A stretch of 64,000 bases of DNA from Microbacterium sp. nov. GSS16 (GTDB lineage Bacteria > Actinomycetota > Actinomycetes > Actinomycetales > Microbacteriaceae), in assembly GCF_028198145.1 (NCBI RefSeq), contig NZ_CP116338.1, positions 868,001-932,000 of the forward strand, read 5' to 3'. The notes beneath the pieces were generated by a model. It was not told the origin of the DNA. It did no database searches and saw nothing but the letters and a program-made list of their open reading frames with translations. Positions within the stretch are counted from its first letter, which is position 1, and the number at the start of each line of letters is the position of its first letter. A program made the position numbers and the translations under genes. Below, piece after piece: positions 9,513-18,677 of this stretch.

Positions 9513-9908
9513 ATGGTCAGCATCGGAAGGTACGAGCGGGTGGACGTGTCGGATGCCGCGGCCGAGCTGCTGCGCGAGCTGACGGCGCAGCACGGGCCCT
9601 TGATGTTCCATCAGTCGGGCGGATGCTGTGATGGCTCGTCGCCCATGTGCTACCCGATCGGCATGTTCATCACCGGACCGAGCGACGTGCGCCTCGGTGA
9701 GCTCGACATCGCGGGCCTCGAACCGATCGAGGTGTTCATGTCGGAGGCGCAGTTCGAGTACTGGAAGTACACGCACCTCACGATCGACGTCGTGCCCGGC
9801 CGCGGGGCGGGCTTCAGCGTCGAGGGTCCGACGGGCATGCGCTTCCTCATCCGGTCCCGGATGCTGAACGATGCCGAGCTGGAGTACTTCGGCCTCGCTC
9901 CGGCCTAG
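9513..9908 (+). CDS. DUF779 family protein associated with aldehyde dehydrogenase
   Basis: 131 aa. The sequence matches the DUF779 family, short proteins encoded directly beside acetaldehyde-type aldehyde dehydrogenases. Its conserved core has a cysteine-rich loop HQSGGCCDGSSPMCY (about residues 33-47), which looks like a metal or redox site. The biochemical role is not established to my knowledge; assistance or maturation of the aldehyde dehydrogenase is inference from gene context. The ATG is preceded by GAAGGAG, an almost identical ribosome site to the dehydrogenase. It is convergent with the alcohol dehydrogenase gene 61 bp away. Confidence 0.85.
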   Translation: MVSIGRYERVDVSDAAAELLRELTAQHGPLMFHQSGGCCDGSSPMCYPIGMFITGPSDVRLGELDIAGLEPIEVFMSEAQFEYWKYTHLTIDVVPGRGAGFSVEGPTGMRFLIRSRMLNDAELEYFGLAPA

Positions 9909-9969
9909 GCATCCGGATCAGAGCATCCGACCATCTCGGCGTACCGCGTGCCGACGCGTCACACCGCCG

Positions 9970-11004
9970 TCAGGGCACGACGACCGCGCGTCCCTGCACC
10001 CTCCCGTCGTGCAGCCGCGTGTATGCCTGAACCGCCTGGTCCATCGAATAGCGCTCGACGTGCACACCCACCGATCCGCCGCGGGCCAGTGCCAGCACCT
10101 CCATGAGTTCGCTGCGGGTGCCCCAGTACGGGGCACGAACCGATGCGCCGAACGGGGTGGAGAAGAAGCCGGTCGGCAGCAGGCCGCCGCCGATCCCGAC
10201 GATCTGGATGTCGCCGTCGACGGCGACGACCTGGCGCGCGATGTCGAGAGTCGGCTGCACGCCCGTGAAGTCGAACACGGCTTCGGCTCCGCGACCCTCG
10301 GTGAGGCGGCGGATCTCATCGACGGCCGACTCGTCCGACATCAGCGCGTGATGGGCTCCGACATCCCGCGCCAGCGCGAGCTTCTCCTCGGCGATGTCGA
10401 GAGCGATGACGGTCGCGGATGAGATCGCGCGCAGCAGCTGGATGCCGACGTGGCCAAGTCCGCCGGTGCCGATGACGACGGCCGTCGACCCGGCGACGAG
10501 CTTGTCCCTCGACGACATGATCGCGTGGTACGGAGTCAGACCGGCGTCGGTCAGCGACACCGTCTCGACCGGGTCGAGGTCGCCGATGGGAACGAGATGG
10601 CGCGCGTCGTCGACGATCAGGTACTCCGCCATCGCACCCGGCGAGCCGAGGCCCGGAGGCTGGATGCCGAGTTCCGCGGCCCTCGTGCAGTAGTTCTCCG
10701 CACCCCGTGCGCAGGCGTGGCACTGCCCGCACCCCCATGGGCCGTAGACGGCGTACGAGGCCCCGAGCTCGATGCCCTCCACGCCGTCGCCGAGCTTCTC
10801 GGCCACACCCACCCCTTCGTGCCCGAGCGTGAGGGGAAGGCCGTACACGTACTGCTCGGCCGGGAGGTTCATGACGAACCAGTCGGAGTGGCACAGGCCG
10901 GCGGCGGTGACCTTCAGACGGATCTGGCCCGGCCCGGGTTCCGGCGTCTCGATGTCGACGAGCTCCGGTCCTCTGCCGATCGTGCGGTACTGGATGGCCT
11001 TCAT
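9970..11004 (-). CDS. Zinc-dependent alcohol dehydrogenase
   Basis: 344 aa, medium-chain dehydrogenase/reductase family. Catalytic-zinc residues are visible in AGLCHSDW (Cys near 37) and TLGHEGVG (His-Glu), and the structural zinc lobe is CGQCHACARGAENYC. The Rossmann part has VIGTGGLGHVGIQLL. It should interconvert alcohols and aldehydes with NAD(H). The start at 11004 was chosen because AGGAGGT sits 6 nt upstream; a longer frame to 11061 has no such site. It is convergent with the aldehyde dehydrogenase/DUF779 genes, and the likely shared metabolite is a short aldehyde. Confidence 0.92.
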   Translation of the reverse strand: MKAIQYRTIGRGPELVDIETPEPGPGQIRLKVTAAGLCHSDWFVMNLPAEQYVYGLPLTLGHEGVGVAEKLGDGVEGIELGASYAVYGPWGCGQCHACARGAENYCTRAAELGIQPPGLGSPGAMAEYLIVDDARHLVPIGDLDPVETVSLTDAGLTPYHAIMSSRDKLVAGSTAVVIGTGGLGHVGIQLLRAISSATVIALDIAEEKLALARDVGAHHALMSDESAVDEIRRLTEGRGAEAVFDFTGVQPTLDIARQVVAVDGDIQIVGIGGGLLPTGFFSTPFGASVRAPYWGTRSELMEVLALARGGSVGVHVERYSMDQAVQAYTRLHDGRVQGRAVVVP

Positions 11005-11115
11005 CGTGCAACCTCCTGATCGAGCTGCGGCGGCGGGCGCGGCCGCATGCTCGTCCAGCATCCTCCATCCGGGGATCGACCGAAAGCCCGCCGCCCCGGA
11101 TATATTCCGGCCGTG

Positions 11116-12288
11116 TCAGCGGAAGAAGACGAAGGACAGCAGGCCGAGGAAGTGCGGCAGAAGCGTCACGCCGAACACGATGATGATGATCACGAGCGTC
11201 ACCCACGAGAAGCCCTTGCGCAGGCGGCGGCCCTGCGGTGCGACCCCTGCCGGCGGCCGCAGCATGGCAGCAGGCGGGGCGAAGGGCAGAGCCGCGGGCG
11301 AAGCCGGGGGCGGCGGCAGCCGGGTGGCCGGATGCGGCGCGGCAACGTGCTGCGCCGATCGCAGCCGGTCGTCGCGCCAGCGCGCCCATTGATCGAACTT
11401 GCCCAGCAGCGCACCAACCGTGCCGAACAGCCAGGCCCAGGTGCTGACGTCGGTGGTCGAGGCGGGCCGTCGCATGTAGAGGAACAGCCAGTCGTCCACG
11501 ATCTCGACATCGAGCTGCGCCGCATGGTCGATGAAGCGCGCCATGATGTCCGGCGTGAACAGGTAGAGCGCGTCGGCCTCGTACCCGCTCGGGCAGTACA
11601 GCGTGAAGTGCCGGTCGAAGTCGCCCTCGAGTGAGAGGCGCTGGTCCTTCGAGAACGTCGACGGCAGATTCGACCCGAGCCCGTTGTTGCCCAGGGCGTC
11701 GAGGACGATGTTCGGCAACGGCACATCGAGCTTCACGGCGACGTAGCCCCAGCTGTGCGTCGTCTTGTTCTTGCCCGACCCGGTCGTGTACCGGTAGTTG
11801 CCGAACTCGACGAAGCGCGGCTCCTGCCCGCGGACGAGCTGTGACGCAATGCGCGAGTGGCCGAGGTGGAAGATCATGCCCGGAAGCGGCGGGTCGCTGA
11901 CGAACGGGCGGAACGTCATGCCGTTCGCCTGCGCGAACCGGGCTATCCGGTAGGTGCTCTCGCGTGTGCGGCGGCGAGAGATCACGAGAAGCGGGATGGC
12001 GATTGCGGCGATCACGAACGGGATCAGCGCCGGCAGGGAGAACAGCGCCCCGACCCCCGCGTCCCCGGAGGCGATGCCTGCGATCAGCCCGAACAGGGTG
12101 AAGCCGATGGTCGGCAGGAACACCAGGCCGAAGACGACCGCGACGATCACGCCGATGACGATCTGGGCACCCGACGTCGGGTTCTGCGCCTTGACCGTCC
12201 GCCAGAACGCGCTCACGGCACGGGCGTCGACCGGTTCAGTGAGGGGGCGCGTCTCGAACGGCTGCTGCGGGGGCGGCGCCGGGATCAT
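11116..12288 (-). CDS. Uncharacterised membrane protein
   Basis: 390 aa, not recognised with confidence. A proline-rich N-terminus is followed by two hydrophobic segments (about residues 41-72 and 82-104), then a soluble region of about 200 aa containing an FEFGNYRYTTGSGKNKTTHSWGY-like beta segment (within about 150-180), and a C-terminal hydrophobic helix ending in FVFFR. The layout resembles proteins in which a cytosolic domain is tethered by flanking helices. It lies 29 bp from the divergent gene at 12318. No operon partner is evident. Confidence 0.7.
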   Translation of the reverse strand: MIPAPPPQQPFETRPLTEPVDARAVSAFWRTVKAQNPTSGAQIVIGVIVAVVFGLVFLPTIGFTLFGLIAGIASGDAGVGALFSLPALIPFVIAAIAIPLLVISRRRTRESTYRIARFAQANGMTFRPFVSDPPLPGMIFHLGHSRIASQLVRGQEPRFVEFGNYRYTTGSGKNKTTHSWGYVAVKLDVPLPNIVLDALGNNGLGSNLPSTFSKDQRLSLEGDFDRHFTLYCPSGYEADALYLFTPDIMARFIDHAAQLDVEIVDDWLFLYMRRPASTTDVSTWAWLFGTVGALLGKFDQWARWRDDRLRSAQHVAAPHPATRLPPPPASPAALPFAPPAAMLRPPAGVAPQGRRLRKGFSWVTLVIIIIVFGVTLLPHFLGLLSFVFFR

Positions 12289-12317
12289 GGGTCAACGGTA
12301 CCTGCCATGATCGATGG

Positions 12318-12677
12318 GTGACTCAGACCCGAACCCTCCCCAGTCTCAACGGCCGCACGTTCAAGATGGTGTCGTCGACGACGTCCGTCGTCAACCACGA
12401 CGCCCCGAGCGTCTTCCACTATTTCGAGCAGGACGGTGTGATCTGGGGCGACTACACCGGTGACACGGTCACGATCGGCCGCTTCGTGGGAACCCGCACC
12501 GGCGACACCATCTGGGTCTCGTTCGTGCACGTGCTGGCCGCCACGGGCGAGGTCGTGACCGGCGACGGCGAGAGCGAGATCGAGATCGGCGACGACGGGA
12601 TGCTGCGCCTGGTCGAGCATTACGAGATGCACGGCGCCGCGCAGCTCAGCGTGTGCGTCGAGACCGCCGCGGCCTGA
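12318..12677 (+). CDS. Small beta-barrel-like protein of the family often labelled 'n-acetylglutamate synthase'
   Basis: 119 aa from GTG. The pattern NGRTFK...VFHYFEQDGVIWGDYTG...GRFVG...V...GEVVTGDGESEIEIGDDGMLRLVEHYEMH matches a widespread small-protein family whose members are mislabelled n-acetylglutamate synthase in databases. It contains no acetyltransferase motif. The regular strand-turn repeats suggest an eight-strand lipocalin/avidin-like barrel; the function is unknown. CATGAT ends 6 nt before the GTG and may be a leaderless -10. It is convergent with the AsnC-family gene, 14 bp away. Confidence 0.75.
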   Translation: MTQTRTLPSLNGRTFKMVSSTTSVVNHDAPSVFHYFEQDGVIWGDYTGDTVTIGRFVGTRTGDTIWVSFVHVLAATGEVVTGDGESEIEIGDDGMLRLVEHYEMHGAAQLSVCVETAAA

Positions 12678-12691
12678 TCCGGTCGTCGCGG

Positions 12692-13279
12692 TCACCGCGG
12701 CGGCAGGGCGCCTCTTCCCGCCGTCGCCGGCGTCCACTGCGTCATGCCCAGCGGCACATCGAGGCTGCGCTCGGGCAGGTCGGGGGGAAGCACGAACGGC
12801 CGACGGATCACCTCGTCGAGCACGACGACGCTGACCACCGTGCGCACCTCGGGAAGCTGAGCGATGACCCCGGTCGAGAACTCGTGCACACCGCTGACGT
12901 CCGTCGCGCGGATCAGCAGCATGGCGTCGTGCTCTCCGGTCGTCACGGCGCAGTACTCGATGTCGGGCATCTCGGCGATCTGCGCCCGGAACGACGCCCA
13001 CGCCTGCGGATACACCGTGACGAAGATCAACGCCCCGATCGAGAGTCCCGCCTTGGCGGGGTCGACCCGCGCGCTGAAGCCCGTGATGACACCGTCCGAC
13101 ACCAGCCCCTCCACTCGGGTGTACGCGTTGGCTCGCGAGATGCCGACTTTCTCGGCCAGCGCGGCGATCGAGATGCGCCCGTTCTCGCGAAGAAGATCGA
13201 GGATTCGATACGAGACCGGATCAAGGGCAGCGGCACTTCGTCCAGAATCCCGGGTATCTTCAGCGTCAGTGCTGGACAT
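12692..13279 (-). CDS. Lrp/AsnC family transcriptional regulator
   Basis: 195 aa from the ATG at 13279. The N-terminal winged helix (about residues 20-65, SYRILDLLRENGRISIAALAEKVG then SRANAYTRVEGLVSDGVI) and C-terminal RAM/ligand domain (GEHDAMLLIRATDV) are typical of the family, which senses amino acids or related compounds. It is divergent from a peptide-type ABC importer operon, with a compound palindrome between them, so it probably controls that operon. A longer frame to 13417 would overlap the operator and promoter and has no support. AGGA precedes the chosen start by about 8 nt. Confidence 0.9.
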   Translation of the reverse strand: MSSTDAEDTRDSGRSAAALDPVSYRILDLLRENGRISIAALAEKVGISRANAYTRVEGLVSDGVITGFSARVDPAKAGLSIGALIFVTVYPQAWASFRAQIAEMPDIEYCAVTTGEHDAMLLIRATDVSGVHEFSTGVIAQLPEVRTVVSVVVLDEVIRRPFVLPPDLPERSLDVPLGMTQWTPATAGRGALPPR

Positions 13280-13312
13280 TCTGCATCCTAATCTCCATCG
13301 TGCGGACAGGTT

Positions 13313-13342
13313 TTGTCTACATGACGCAATGTCATTGGACAA
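13313..13342. promoter_or_regulatory. Candidate Lrp/AsnC operator between divergent genes
   Basis: TTGTC-N3-ATGAC (13313-13325) is mirrored by GTCAT-N2-GACAA (13331-13342) around a 5-nt centre, a two-part inverted repeat of about 30 bp. It sits 34 bp from the regulator start and 87 bp from the binding-protein start, a good position for control of either gene. Confidence 0.6.
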
Positions 13343-13428
13343 ATCGTCGCACACCATGGGAATCTGATCACGGTCGTCCAGCATTGGATGCCCAGGACTC
13401 CCGATCCACCCTGCCAATGGAGGTACCC

Positions 13429-15015
13429 ATGCTGTCGACGCTGCGCACGCCGGCGATCGCCCTCGGAGCGATCGCGCTCCTCGCCCTGACCGGATGCTCG
13501 GGAGGAAACTCTGCGAACAACAACGGCGGGGCGAAGTCCGGTGGTTCCCTGGTCATCGACACCGCGTTCTCGGTCGAGACCGCCGACCCCGGGCACACCT
13601 ACGACCCGACCGGCAACATGCTCGCCAAGGCGATGTACGAGACGCTCGTCGACTTCAAGGGCTCGGACGTCTCGACCCCGATCCCCGGGCTCGCCTCGTG
13701 GAAGGCCAACGACTCCGCCACCGAGTTCACCTTCACACTCGAAGACGGCCGCGTCTTCTCGGACGGCACCCCGATCGAGGCGAAGGACGTCGTCTTCTCG
13801 CTGCAGCGTATCCAGGGCATGGCCGACGCCAAGCCGAACTTCCTCCTCTCCGGCGTCACCATCACGGAGGTCGACGAGAAGACGATCCTCTTCACCACCG
13901 AGACGCCCCTGCTGCAGCTGCCCGCCATCCTCGCGAACCCCGCTCTCGGCATCGTCAACGCCGACGTGGTGATGAAGAACGGCGGCAGCACCGACGGCTC
14001 CGACTCCGCGCAGAAGTACTTCGACGGTGCCTCCGCAGGCTCCGGCCCCTTCGTGCTCGACACTCTCGACCTCAGCTCGCAGATCGTGCTGAAGAAGAAC
14101 GACGAGTACAACGGCGACGAGAAGCCCGCCTACGACCGCGTCGTCATCCGCAACGTCTCCGAGAGCGCCACCCAGCTCGCCAACCTCAAGGGCGGCGACT
14201 CGATGGTCGCCATGGATCTCAACGGCGACCAGGTCAGCGGTCTCGGTGACGGCCTCGACGTCGACTCGGTGCCGTCCGGGCAGACCATCTTCCTGCTGCT
14301 GAACCAGTCGACCGGTGTCGCCGGCGACCTGGCCAACGTGAAGCTCGCCGAAGGCATCAGGTACGCACTCGACTACCCGGCTCTGCTCGAGCTCGCCGGC
14401 GCCGGTGCCGAGCAGGCGACCGGCGTGATCCCGCCCGGATTCGAAGGCGCCCTCGACGAGGGCGTCACCCAGGACCTCGGCAAGGCGAAGGCGGCCTTCG
14501 ACGCCGCCGGCTACACCGGTCAGACGCTGAAGCTGCAGTTCCCGAACGACTACCCCGTCGGCGGGGTGGAGTTCACGCCGCTCGCCGAGCGCATCCAGGC
14601 GCAGCTGAAGGACGCCGGCGTCACGGTCGAGCTCGCCCCCGCTCCGTTCGCCACCGAGCTCGACGCGTACGTGAACGGCACCGAGGGCTTCGGCCTCTGG
14701 TTCTGGGGCCCTGACTACGCCGACTCTGCCAACTTCCTGCCCTTCGGACCCGGTCTGAAGGTCGGTCTGCGTGCGGGCTGGGAGCAGTCGGCCAACCCCG
14801 AGATCGCCGCCATCGCCGCGGATGCCGCCAGCGCGACCGATCCCGACGAGCGCACCGCCGCGTTCACGAAGTTCGCTGAGACGATGCAGGCGAGCGGCCC
14901 GTTCGTGCCTCTGATCGTGCCCGGCCGCAACATCGCCACCTCTGACAAGGTCGACGGCGCCGTCTACAACTCCGTGTGGGAGATGGACATCGCCGAGATC
15001 ACGCCCGCCGGCTGA
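13429..15015 (+). CDS. ABC transporter family 5 (peptide/nickel/opine type) substrate-binding lipoprotein
   Basis: 528 aa, usual length for DppA/OppA-type binding proteins. The signal peptide ends in the lipobox LTGC with the lipidated Cys at 23, so it is anchored outside the membrane. The body has the family pattern (GLASWKANDSATEFTFTL, FSDGTPIEAKDVVFSLQR). The start was placed at 13429 because TGGAGGT (13418-13424) precedes it; a longer frame from 13300 runs through the operator. It heads an operon with two permeases and two ATPases. Substrate is likely a short peptide or amino-acid derivative, supported only by family and the AsnC-type regulator; no peptidase gene is adjacent. Confidence 0.92.
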   Translation: MLSTLRTPAIALGAIALLALTGCSGGNSANNNGGAKSGGSLVIDTAFSVETADPGHTYDPTGNMLAKAMYETLVDFKGSDVSTPIPGLASWKANDSATEFTFTLEDGRVFSDGTPIEAKDVVFSLQRIQGMADAKPNFLLSGVTITEVDEKTILFTTETPLLQLPAILANPALGIVNADVVMKNGGSTDGSDSAQKYFDGASAGSGPFVLDTLDLSSQIVLKKNDEYNGDEKPAYDRVVIRNVSESATQLANLKGGDSMVAMDLNGDQVSGLGDGLDVDSVPSGQTIFLLLNQSTGVAGDLANVKLAEGIRYALDYPALLELAGAGAEQATGVIPPGFEGALDEGVTQDLGKAKAAFDAAGYTGQTLKLQFPNDYPVGGVEFTPLAERIQAQLKDAGVTVELAPAPFATELDAYVNGTEGFGLWFWGPDYADSANFLPFGPGLKVGLRAGWEQSANPEIAAIAADAASATDPDERTAAFTKFAETMQASGPFVPLIVPGRNIATSDKVDGAVYNSVWEMDIAEITPAG

Positions 15016-15029
15016 ACGGAACGACCGTG

Positions 15030-16091
15030 ATGACGACAGTGGCTGTGCAGACACAGGCGCAGCGCAAGAAGTCGCCCCTGGCGGGGTACCTGCTGCGCAG
15101 GGCCGGCACCTCGGTGCTGCTGCTGATCGGCGTCACGGTCGTGACGTTCCTGCTCACCAACCTGGTGCCAGGAGACCCCGTCTCCGCGGCGCTGGGTGAG
15201 GGGGCGTCTCAGAACCCCGCGACGCGTGAAGCCTTCATCAAGGCGCAGGGGCTCGACCAGCCCCTGTTCGTGCAGTACTTCATCTACATGGGCAAGCTGC
15301 TGCGCGGCGACCTCGGCACCTCCCTCGTCACCGGGCAGCCGGTGACCGCGGATCTCGCCACGGCCGTGCCCGCCACGATCGAGATCGCGCTCTGCGCGAT
15401 CGTCCTGAGCCTCGCGGTCAGCCTCGTCCTCGGCACGCTCGCCGCGTACCGGCGCGGCATGGTCACAGACCAGATCGTGCGAGTGGTCACCCTGATCGGG
15501 CTCAGCGTGCCGACCTTCTGGCTCGCACTCGTGAGCTTCTACGTGTTCTTCCTCAACCTGCGCATCGCGCCCGGGTCCGGTCGCATCTCGCCGTCGATCA
15601 TCCCGCCGCCCCGGGTGACCGGGCTGTACACGATCGACTACCTGCTGAACGGCGACGGCGTGGGCTGGACCGACGCCATGGCGCACCTGGCGCTGCCGGT
15701 GATGGTGCTGTCGCTGGTGACGATCGGTCTGCTGACCCGGTTCATCCGCACGTCCGTGCTCGAGGTGCTCGACAGCGACTACGTGCGGGCGGCTCGCGCG
15801 AAGGGTCTGCCGGCCATGCGGGTGGTGCTCGACTACGTGCTGCGCGGAGCTGCTCTGCCGGTGCTGACCGTGGTCGGCGTCGCCTTCGGCTCACTGCTCT
15901 CGGGCACGGTGCTCGTCGAGTCGGTGTTCGCCTGGCCCGGCCTCGGCACGTACGCCTACAACTCGGCGGCCAACCTCGACCTGCCAGGGATCATGGGCGT
16001 CGGCCTCATCGTCGGCGTCATCTACCTGGTCATCAACTTCGTCGTCGACCTGCTGTACGGCGTGCTCGACCCGAGAGTGAGGATCGCATGA
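15030..16091 (+). CDS. ABC transporter permease, DppB/OppB type
   Basis: 353 aa integral membrane protein. The N-terminal helix, the LVPGDPVSAALG segment and the conserved cytoplasmic loop (FIRTSVLEVLDSDYVRAARAKGLP), which contacts the ATPase, are typical of the first permease of peptide importers. ATG at 15030; a GTG one codon earlier is also possible. It lies 14 bp after the binding-protein gene and overlaps the next gene by 4 bp (ATGA), so the two permeases are translationally coupled. Confidence 0.92.
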   Translation: MTTVAVQTQAQRKKSPLAGYLLRRAGTSVLLLIGVTVVTFLLTNLVPGDPVSAALGEGASQNPATREAFIKAQGLDQPLFVQYFIYMGKLLRGDLGTSLVTGQPVTADLATAVPATIEIALCAIVLSLAVSLVLGTLAAYRRGMVTDQIVRVVTLIGLSVPTFWLALVSFYVFFLNLRIAPGSGRISPSIIPPPRVTGLYTIDYLLNGDGVGWTDAMAHLALPVMVLSLVTIGLLTRFIRTSVLEVLDSDYVRAARAKGLPAMRVVLDYVLRGAALPVLTVVGVAFGSLLSGTVLVESVFAWPGLGTYAYNSAANLDLPGIMGVGLIVGVIYLVINFVVDLLYGVLDPRVRIA

Positions 16092-16993
16092 CCTCTCGCG
16101 AACCCCGCATGCCGGGGCGGCTCAGGCTGCGCTGGCCCCGTGCTTGGCGCACCCCGCTCGGCATCATCGGCAGCGTCGTCGCCGCCGCCTGGATCATCGT
16201 CGCCTTCACCGCGCAGTGGTGGGTGCCGTTCGAGCCGAACGCCCAGGCGCTGCCCCGCCTTCAGGCGCCGGGAGTCGACACGCTGCTCGGCACCGACGGC
16301 AACGGCCGCGACATCTTCTCGAGACTCATGACCGGTGCGACGGTCACGATCCCGCTCGCCCTGACCCTGGTCGTGGCGGCCCTTGTCATCGGCGCCGTGA
16401 TCGGCGCGCTCGCCGGGTACTTCGGCGGCTGGGTCGACGAGACGCTCATGCGCATCACCGATCTGTTCATGGCGTTCCCGACCGTGATCCTCGCGATGGT
16501 CGTCGCCGCGTCGCTCGGCCCCTCATTGTTCAACGCCGTGATCGCGGCGGTCGTCGTGTCGTGGCCGCAGTACTCGCGCGTCACCCGCAGCATCGTGCTG
16601 TCGCTGCGCAATCAGAACTACGTGATCGCCGGTCGTCTGCTCGGCCACTCACCGACACGCACCCTCGTCGTCGATATCCTTCCCAACGTCGCCGGTCCGC
16701 TGCTGGTGCTGGCGACACTCGACATCGGTGCGGCGATCCTGCTGTTGTCGGGGCTGTCGTTCCTCGGTCTGGGCGCACAGCCCCCAACGCCGGAATGGGG
16801 CTCGATGATCTCCGCCGCAATGCAGAACTTCGATGCGTGGTGGCTCGGGGTCTTCCCCGGCCTCGCCATTCTCACGGTCGTGCTGGCATTCAACTTCCTC
16901 GGCGATGCGCTTCGCGACATCCTCGACCCGACCGCCGAGGTGACGCACGAGAAGCAGACCGAGCTGGTCGCATCGAGCGGAGGCGGCGCATGA
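16088..16993 (+). CDS. ABC transporter permease, DppC/OppC type
   Basis: 301 aa integral membrane protein that pairs with the preceding permease. It shows LLGTDGNGRDIFSRLM-like entry motif (about residues 74-88), a first helix around 23-40, and the PEWGSMISAAMQNF segment characteristic of DppC proteins. It overlaps both neighbours by ATGA. Together with the two downstream ATPases it completes a standard five-component importer. Confidence 0.92.
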   Translation: MTSREPRMPGRLRLRWPRAWRTPLGIIGSVVAAAWIIVAFTAQWWVPFEPNAQALPRLQAPGVDTLLGTDGNGRDIFSRLMTGATVTIPLALTLVVAALVIGAVIGALAGYFGGWVDETLMRITDLFMAFPTVILAMVVAASLGPSLFNAVIAAVVVSWPQYSRVTRSIVLSLRNQNYVIAGRLLGHSPTRTLVVDILPNVAGPLLVLATLDIGAAILLLSGLSFLGLGAQPPTPEWGSMISAAMQNFDAWWLGVFPGLAILTVVLAFNFLGDALRDILDPTAEVTHEKQTELVASSGGGA

Positions 16994-17784
16994 GCATCCT
17001 CGACATTCGCGACCTCACGGTCGATATCGGTCGCCCACTCGTGAAGGGCCTGTCGGTTCAGCTCGATGCCGGGCGCATCCATGGGCTCGCCGGGGAATCG
17101 GGATCGGGCAAGACGCTCACCGCCATGTCGGTCCTCGGTCTGCTGCCGCGCCACGCGCGCACCGGTGGCTCGGTCCGGCTCGGCGACGCCGAGCTGCTCG
17201 GACTCGGCAGGCGGGCGATGAACCGCATCCGCGGCAAGCGCATCGCGATGGTCTTCCAGGATCCGTCGGCGTCTCTGCACCCGCAGATCCCCGTCGGTCG
17301 TCAGCTCACCGACCACATGCGTGTGCACCTCGCGCTGCGCGGGACGGCAGCCAGACAGCGTGCAGTCGAGCTGCTCGAGCGGGTGCAGGTCCCGAACCCC
17401 GAAGAAGCACTGCGACGCTACCCGCACCAGTTCTCGGGCGGCCAGCGGCAGCGCATCGCGATCGCGTGCGCGCTCGCCTGCGATCCCGAGGTGCTGCTCG
17501 CCGACGAGCCGACGACGGCACTCGACGTGACCGTGCAGGCCGGCATCCTGAAGCTGCTGCGCGACCTCGCCGACGAGCGCCAGATCGCCGTTCTGCTCGT
17601 CACCCACGATCTCGGTGTGATGAGCGCGATCGCCGACGTCGTCACGGTGATGAAGGACGGCAGGGTCGTCGAGCACGCTGATCGAGCGACGCTGTTCCGC
17701 CACCCGCAGCACGAGTACACCAGGCAGCTGCTCGCGGCTCTGCCCGGATCACGCATCGAAGGAGGCGACGAACATGGCGCATGA
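16990..17784 (+). CDS. ABC transporter ATP-binding protein, DppD type
   Basis: 264 aa ATPase. Walker A GESGSGKT is at 35-42, the ABC signature is FSGGQRQRIAIACAL and Walker B is VLLADEPTTALDV, followed by the switch His in LLVTHDLG. It is a little shorter than many DppD proteins because the C-terminal oligopeptide-transporter extension is reduced. The start ATG overlaps the permease stop. The gene overlaps the second ATPase gene by 11 bp. Confidence 0.9.
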   Translation: MSILDIRDLTVDIGRPLVKGLSVQLDAGRIHGLAGESGSGKTLTAMSVLGLLPRHARTGGSVRLGDAELLGLGRRAMNRIRGKRIAMVFQDPSASLHPQIPVGRQLTDHMRVHLALRGTAARQRAVELLERVQVPNPEEALRRYPHQFSGGQRQRIAIACALACDPEVLLADEPTTALDVTVQAGILKLLRDLADERQIAVLLVTHDLGVMSAIADVVTVMKDGRVVEHADRATLFRHPQHEYTRQLLAALPGSRIEGGDEHGA

Positions 17785-18613
17785 GACCGTCCTCGACGCT
17801 CAGGGCATCGTCGTCCGCTACCCCGGCAACCCGCCCGTCGTCGCAGTCGACGACGTGTCGCTCCAGGTGCGCGCCGGTGAGACCGTCGCCCTCGTCGGAG
17901 AATCCGGCAGCGGCAAGTCGAGCCTCGCCCGCGCCGCCGTCGGCATCGAGAAGCTCGCGGGCGGCACGGCACGCTTCCTCGATGGGGAGGTGACGCCGCT
18001 GCGCGTGCGCCGCCGCCCGAAGCACCTCACCGGAATCCAGATGGTGTTCCAGGACCCGTCGACCTCGCTCAACCCCCGCCGCCGGATCGGCGACCAGATC
18101 GCCGACGGCATCGCCACCGCGCGAGCGCGCGGTGCGGAGGGCTCGACGGTCGAGGAGTGGCTCGAGAAGGTCGGCCTGCCCACGGCATCCGTCTCGATGT
18201 TCCCGCACCAGTTCTCGGGCGGTCAGAAGCAGCGCATCGCGATCGCGCGGGCGCTCGCCGCCCGCCCGCAGCTGCTCGTCGCCGACGAGCCGATCTCGGC
18301 TCTCGACGCGTCGACCCAGACGAGTGTGGCCGCGCTCATGCGCGATCTCGTCAAAGAGGCGGGCGCCGGGATGCTGTTCATCTCGCACGACCTCGCCGTC
18401 GTGCAGCGCATCGCCGACCGCACATTCGTGATGTTCGGCGGGCGCGTGCTCGAGTCCGGGCCGACCGTGCAGCTCTGGGCCGACCCGCAGCACCCGTACA
18501 CGCAGGCGCTGCTGGCGGCGATACCCGAGCCAGACGGCGCGGGCCGCATCCCCGCGGCGCCGTCGGCCGCCGAGCGTGCGATCTGGGCCGACGTACCCGC
18601 CATCCAGCGCTGA
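17774..18613 (+). CDS. ABC transporter ATP-binding protein, DppF type
   Basis: 279 aa ATPase, second of the pair. Walker A GESGSGKS, signature FSGGQKQRIAIARAL, Walker B LLVADEPISALDA and the switch-loop His in LFISHDLA are intact. The C-terminal stretch HPYTQALLAAIPEPD is the usual DppF/OppF tail. It ends the importer operon; the next gene belongs to an unrelated glycan cluster after 64 bp. Confidence 0.9.
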   Translation: MAHETVLDAQGIVVRYPGNPPVVAVDDVSLQVRAGETVALVGESGSGKSSLARAAVGIEKLAGGTARFLDGEVTPLRVRRRPKHLTGIQMVFQDPSTSLNPRRRIGDQIADGIATARARGAEGSTVEEWLEKVGLPTASVSMFPHQFSGGQKQRIAIARALAARPQLLVADEPISALDASTQTSVAALMRDLVKEAGAGMLFISHDLAVVQRIADRTFVMFGGRVLESGPTVQLWADPQHPYTQALLAAIPEPDGAGRIPAAPSAAERAIWADVPAIQR

Positions 18614-18677
18614 CGACGTCACCCGCTGTTCACCGGGCGGACCGACGCCCGTAAGAGCGGCCAGGCACGATGACGCC

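Noticed and set aside
13288..15054. 588-codon minus-strand frame opposite the binding-protein gene
   Set aside because: It mirrors the codon pattern of the lipoprotein gene and has no motifs of its own.
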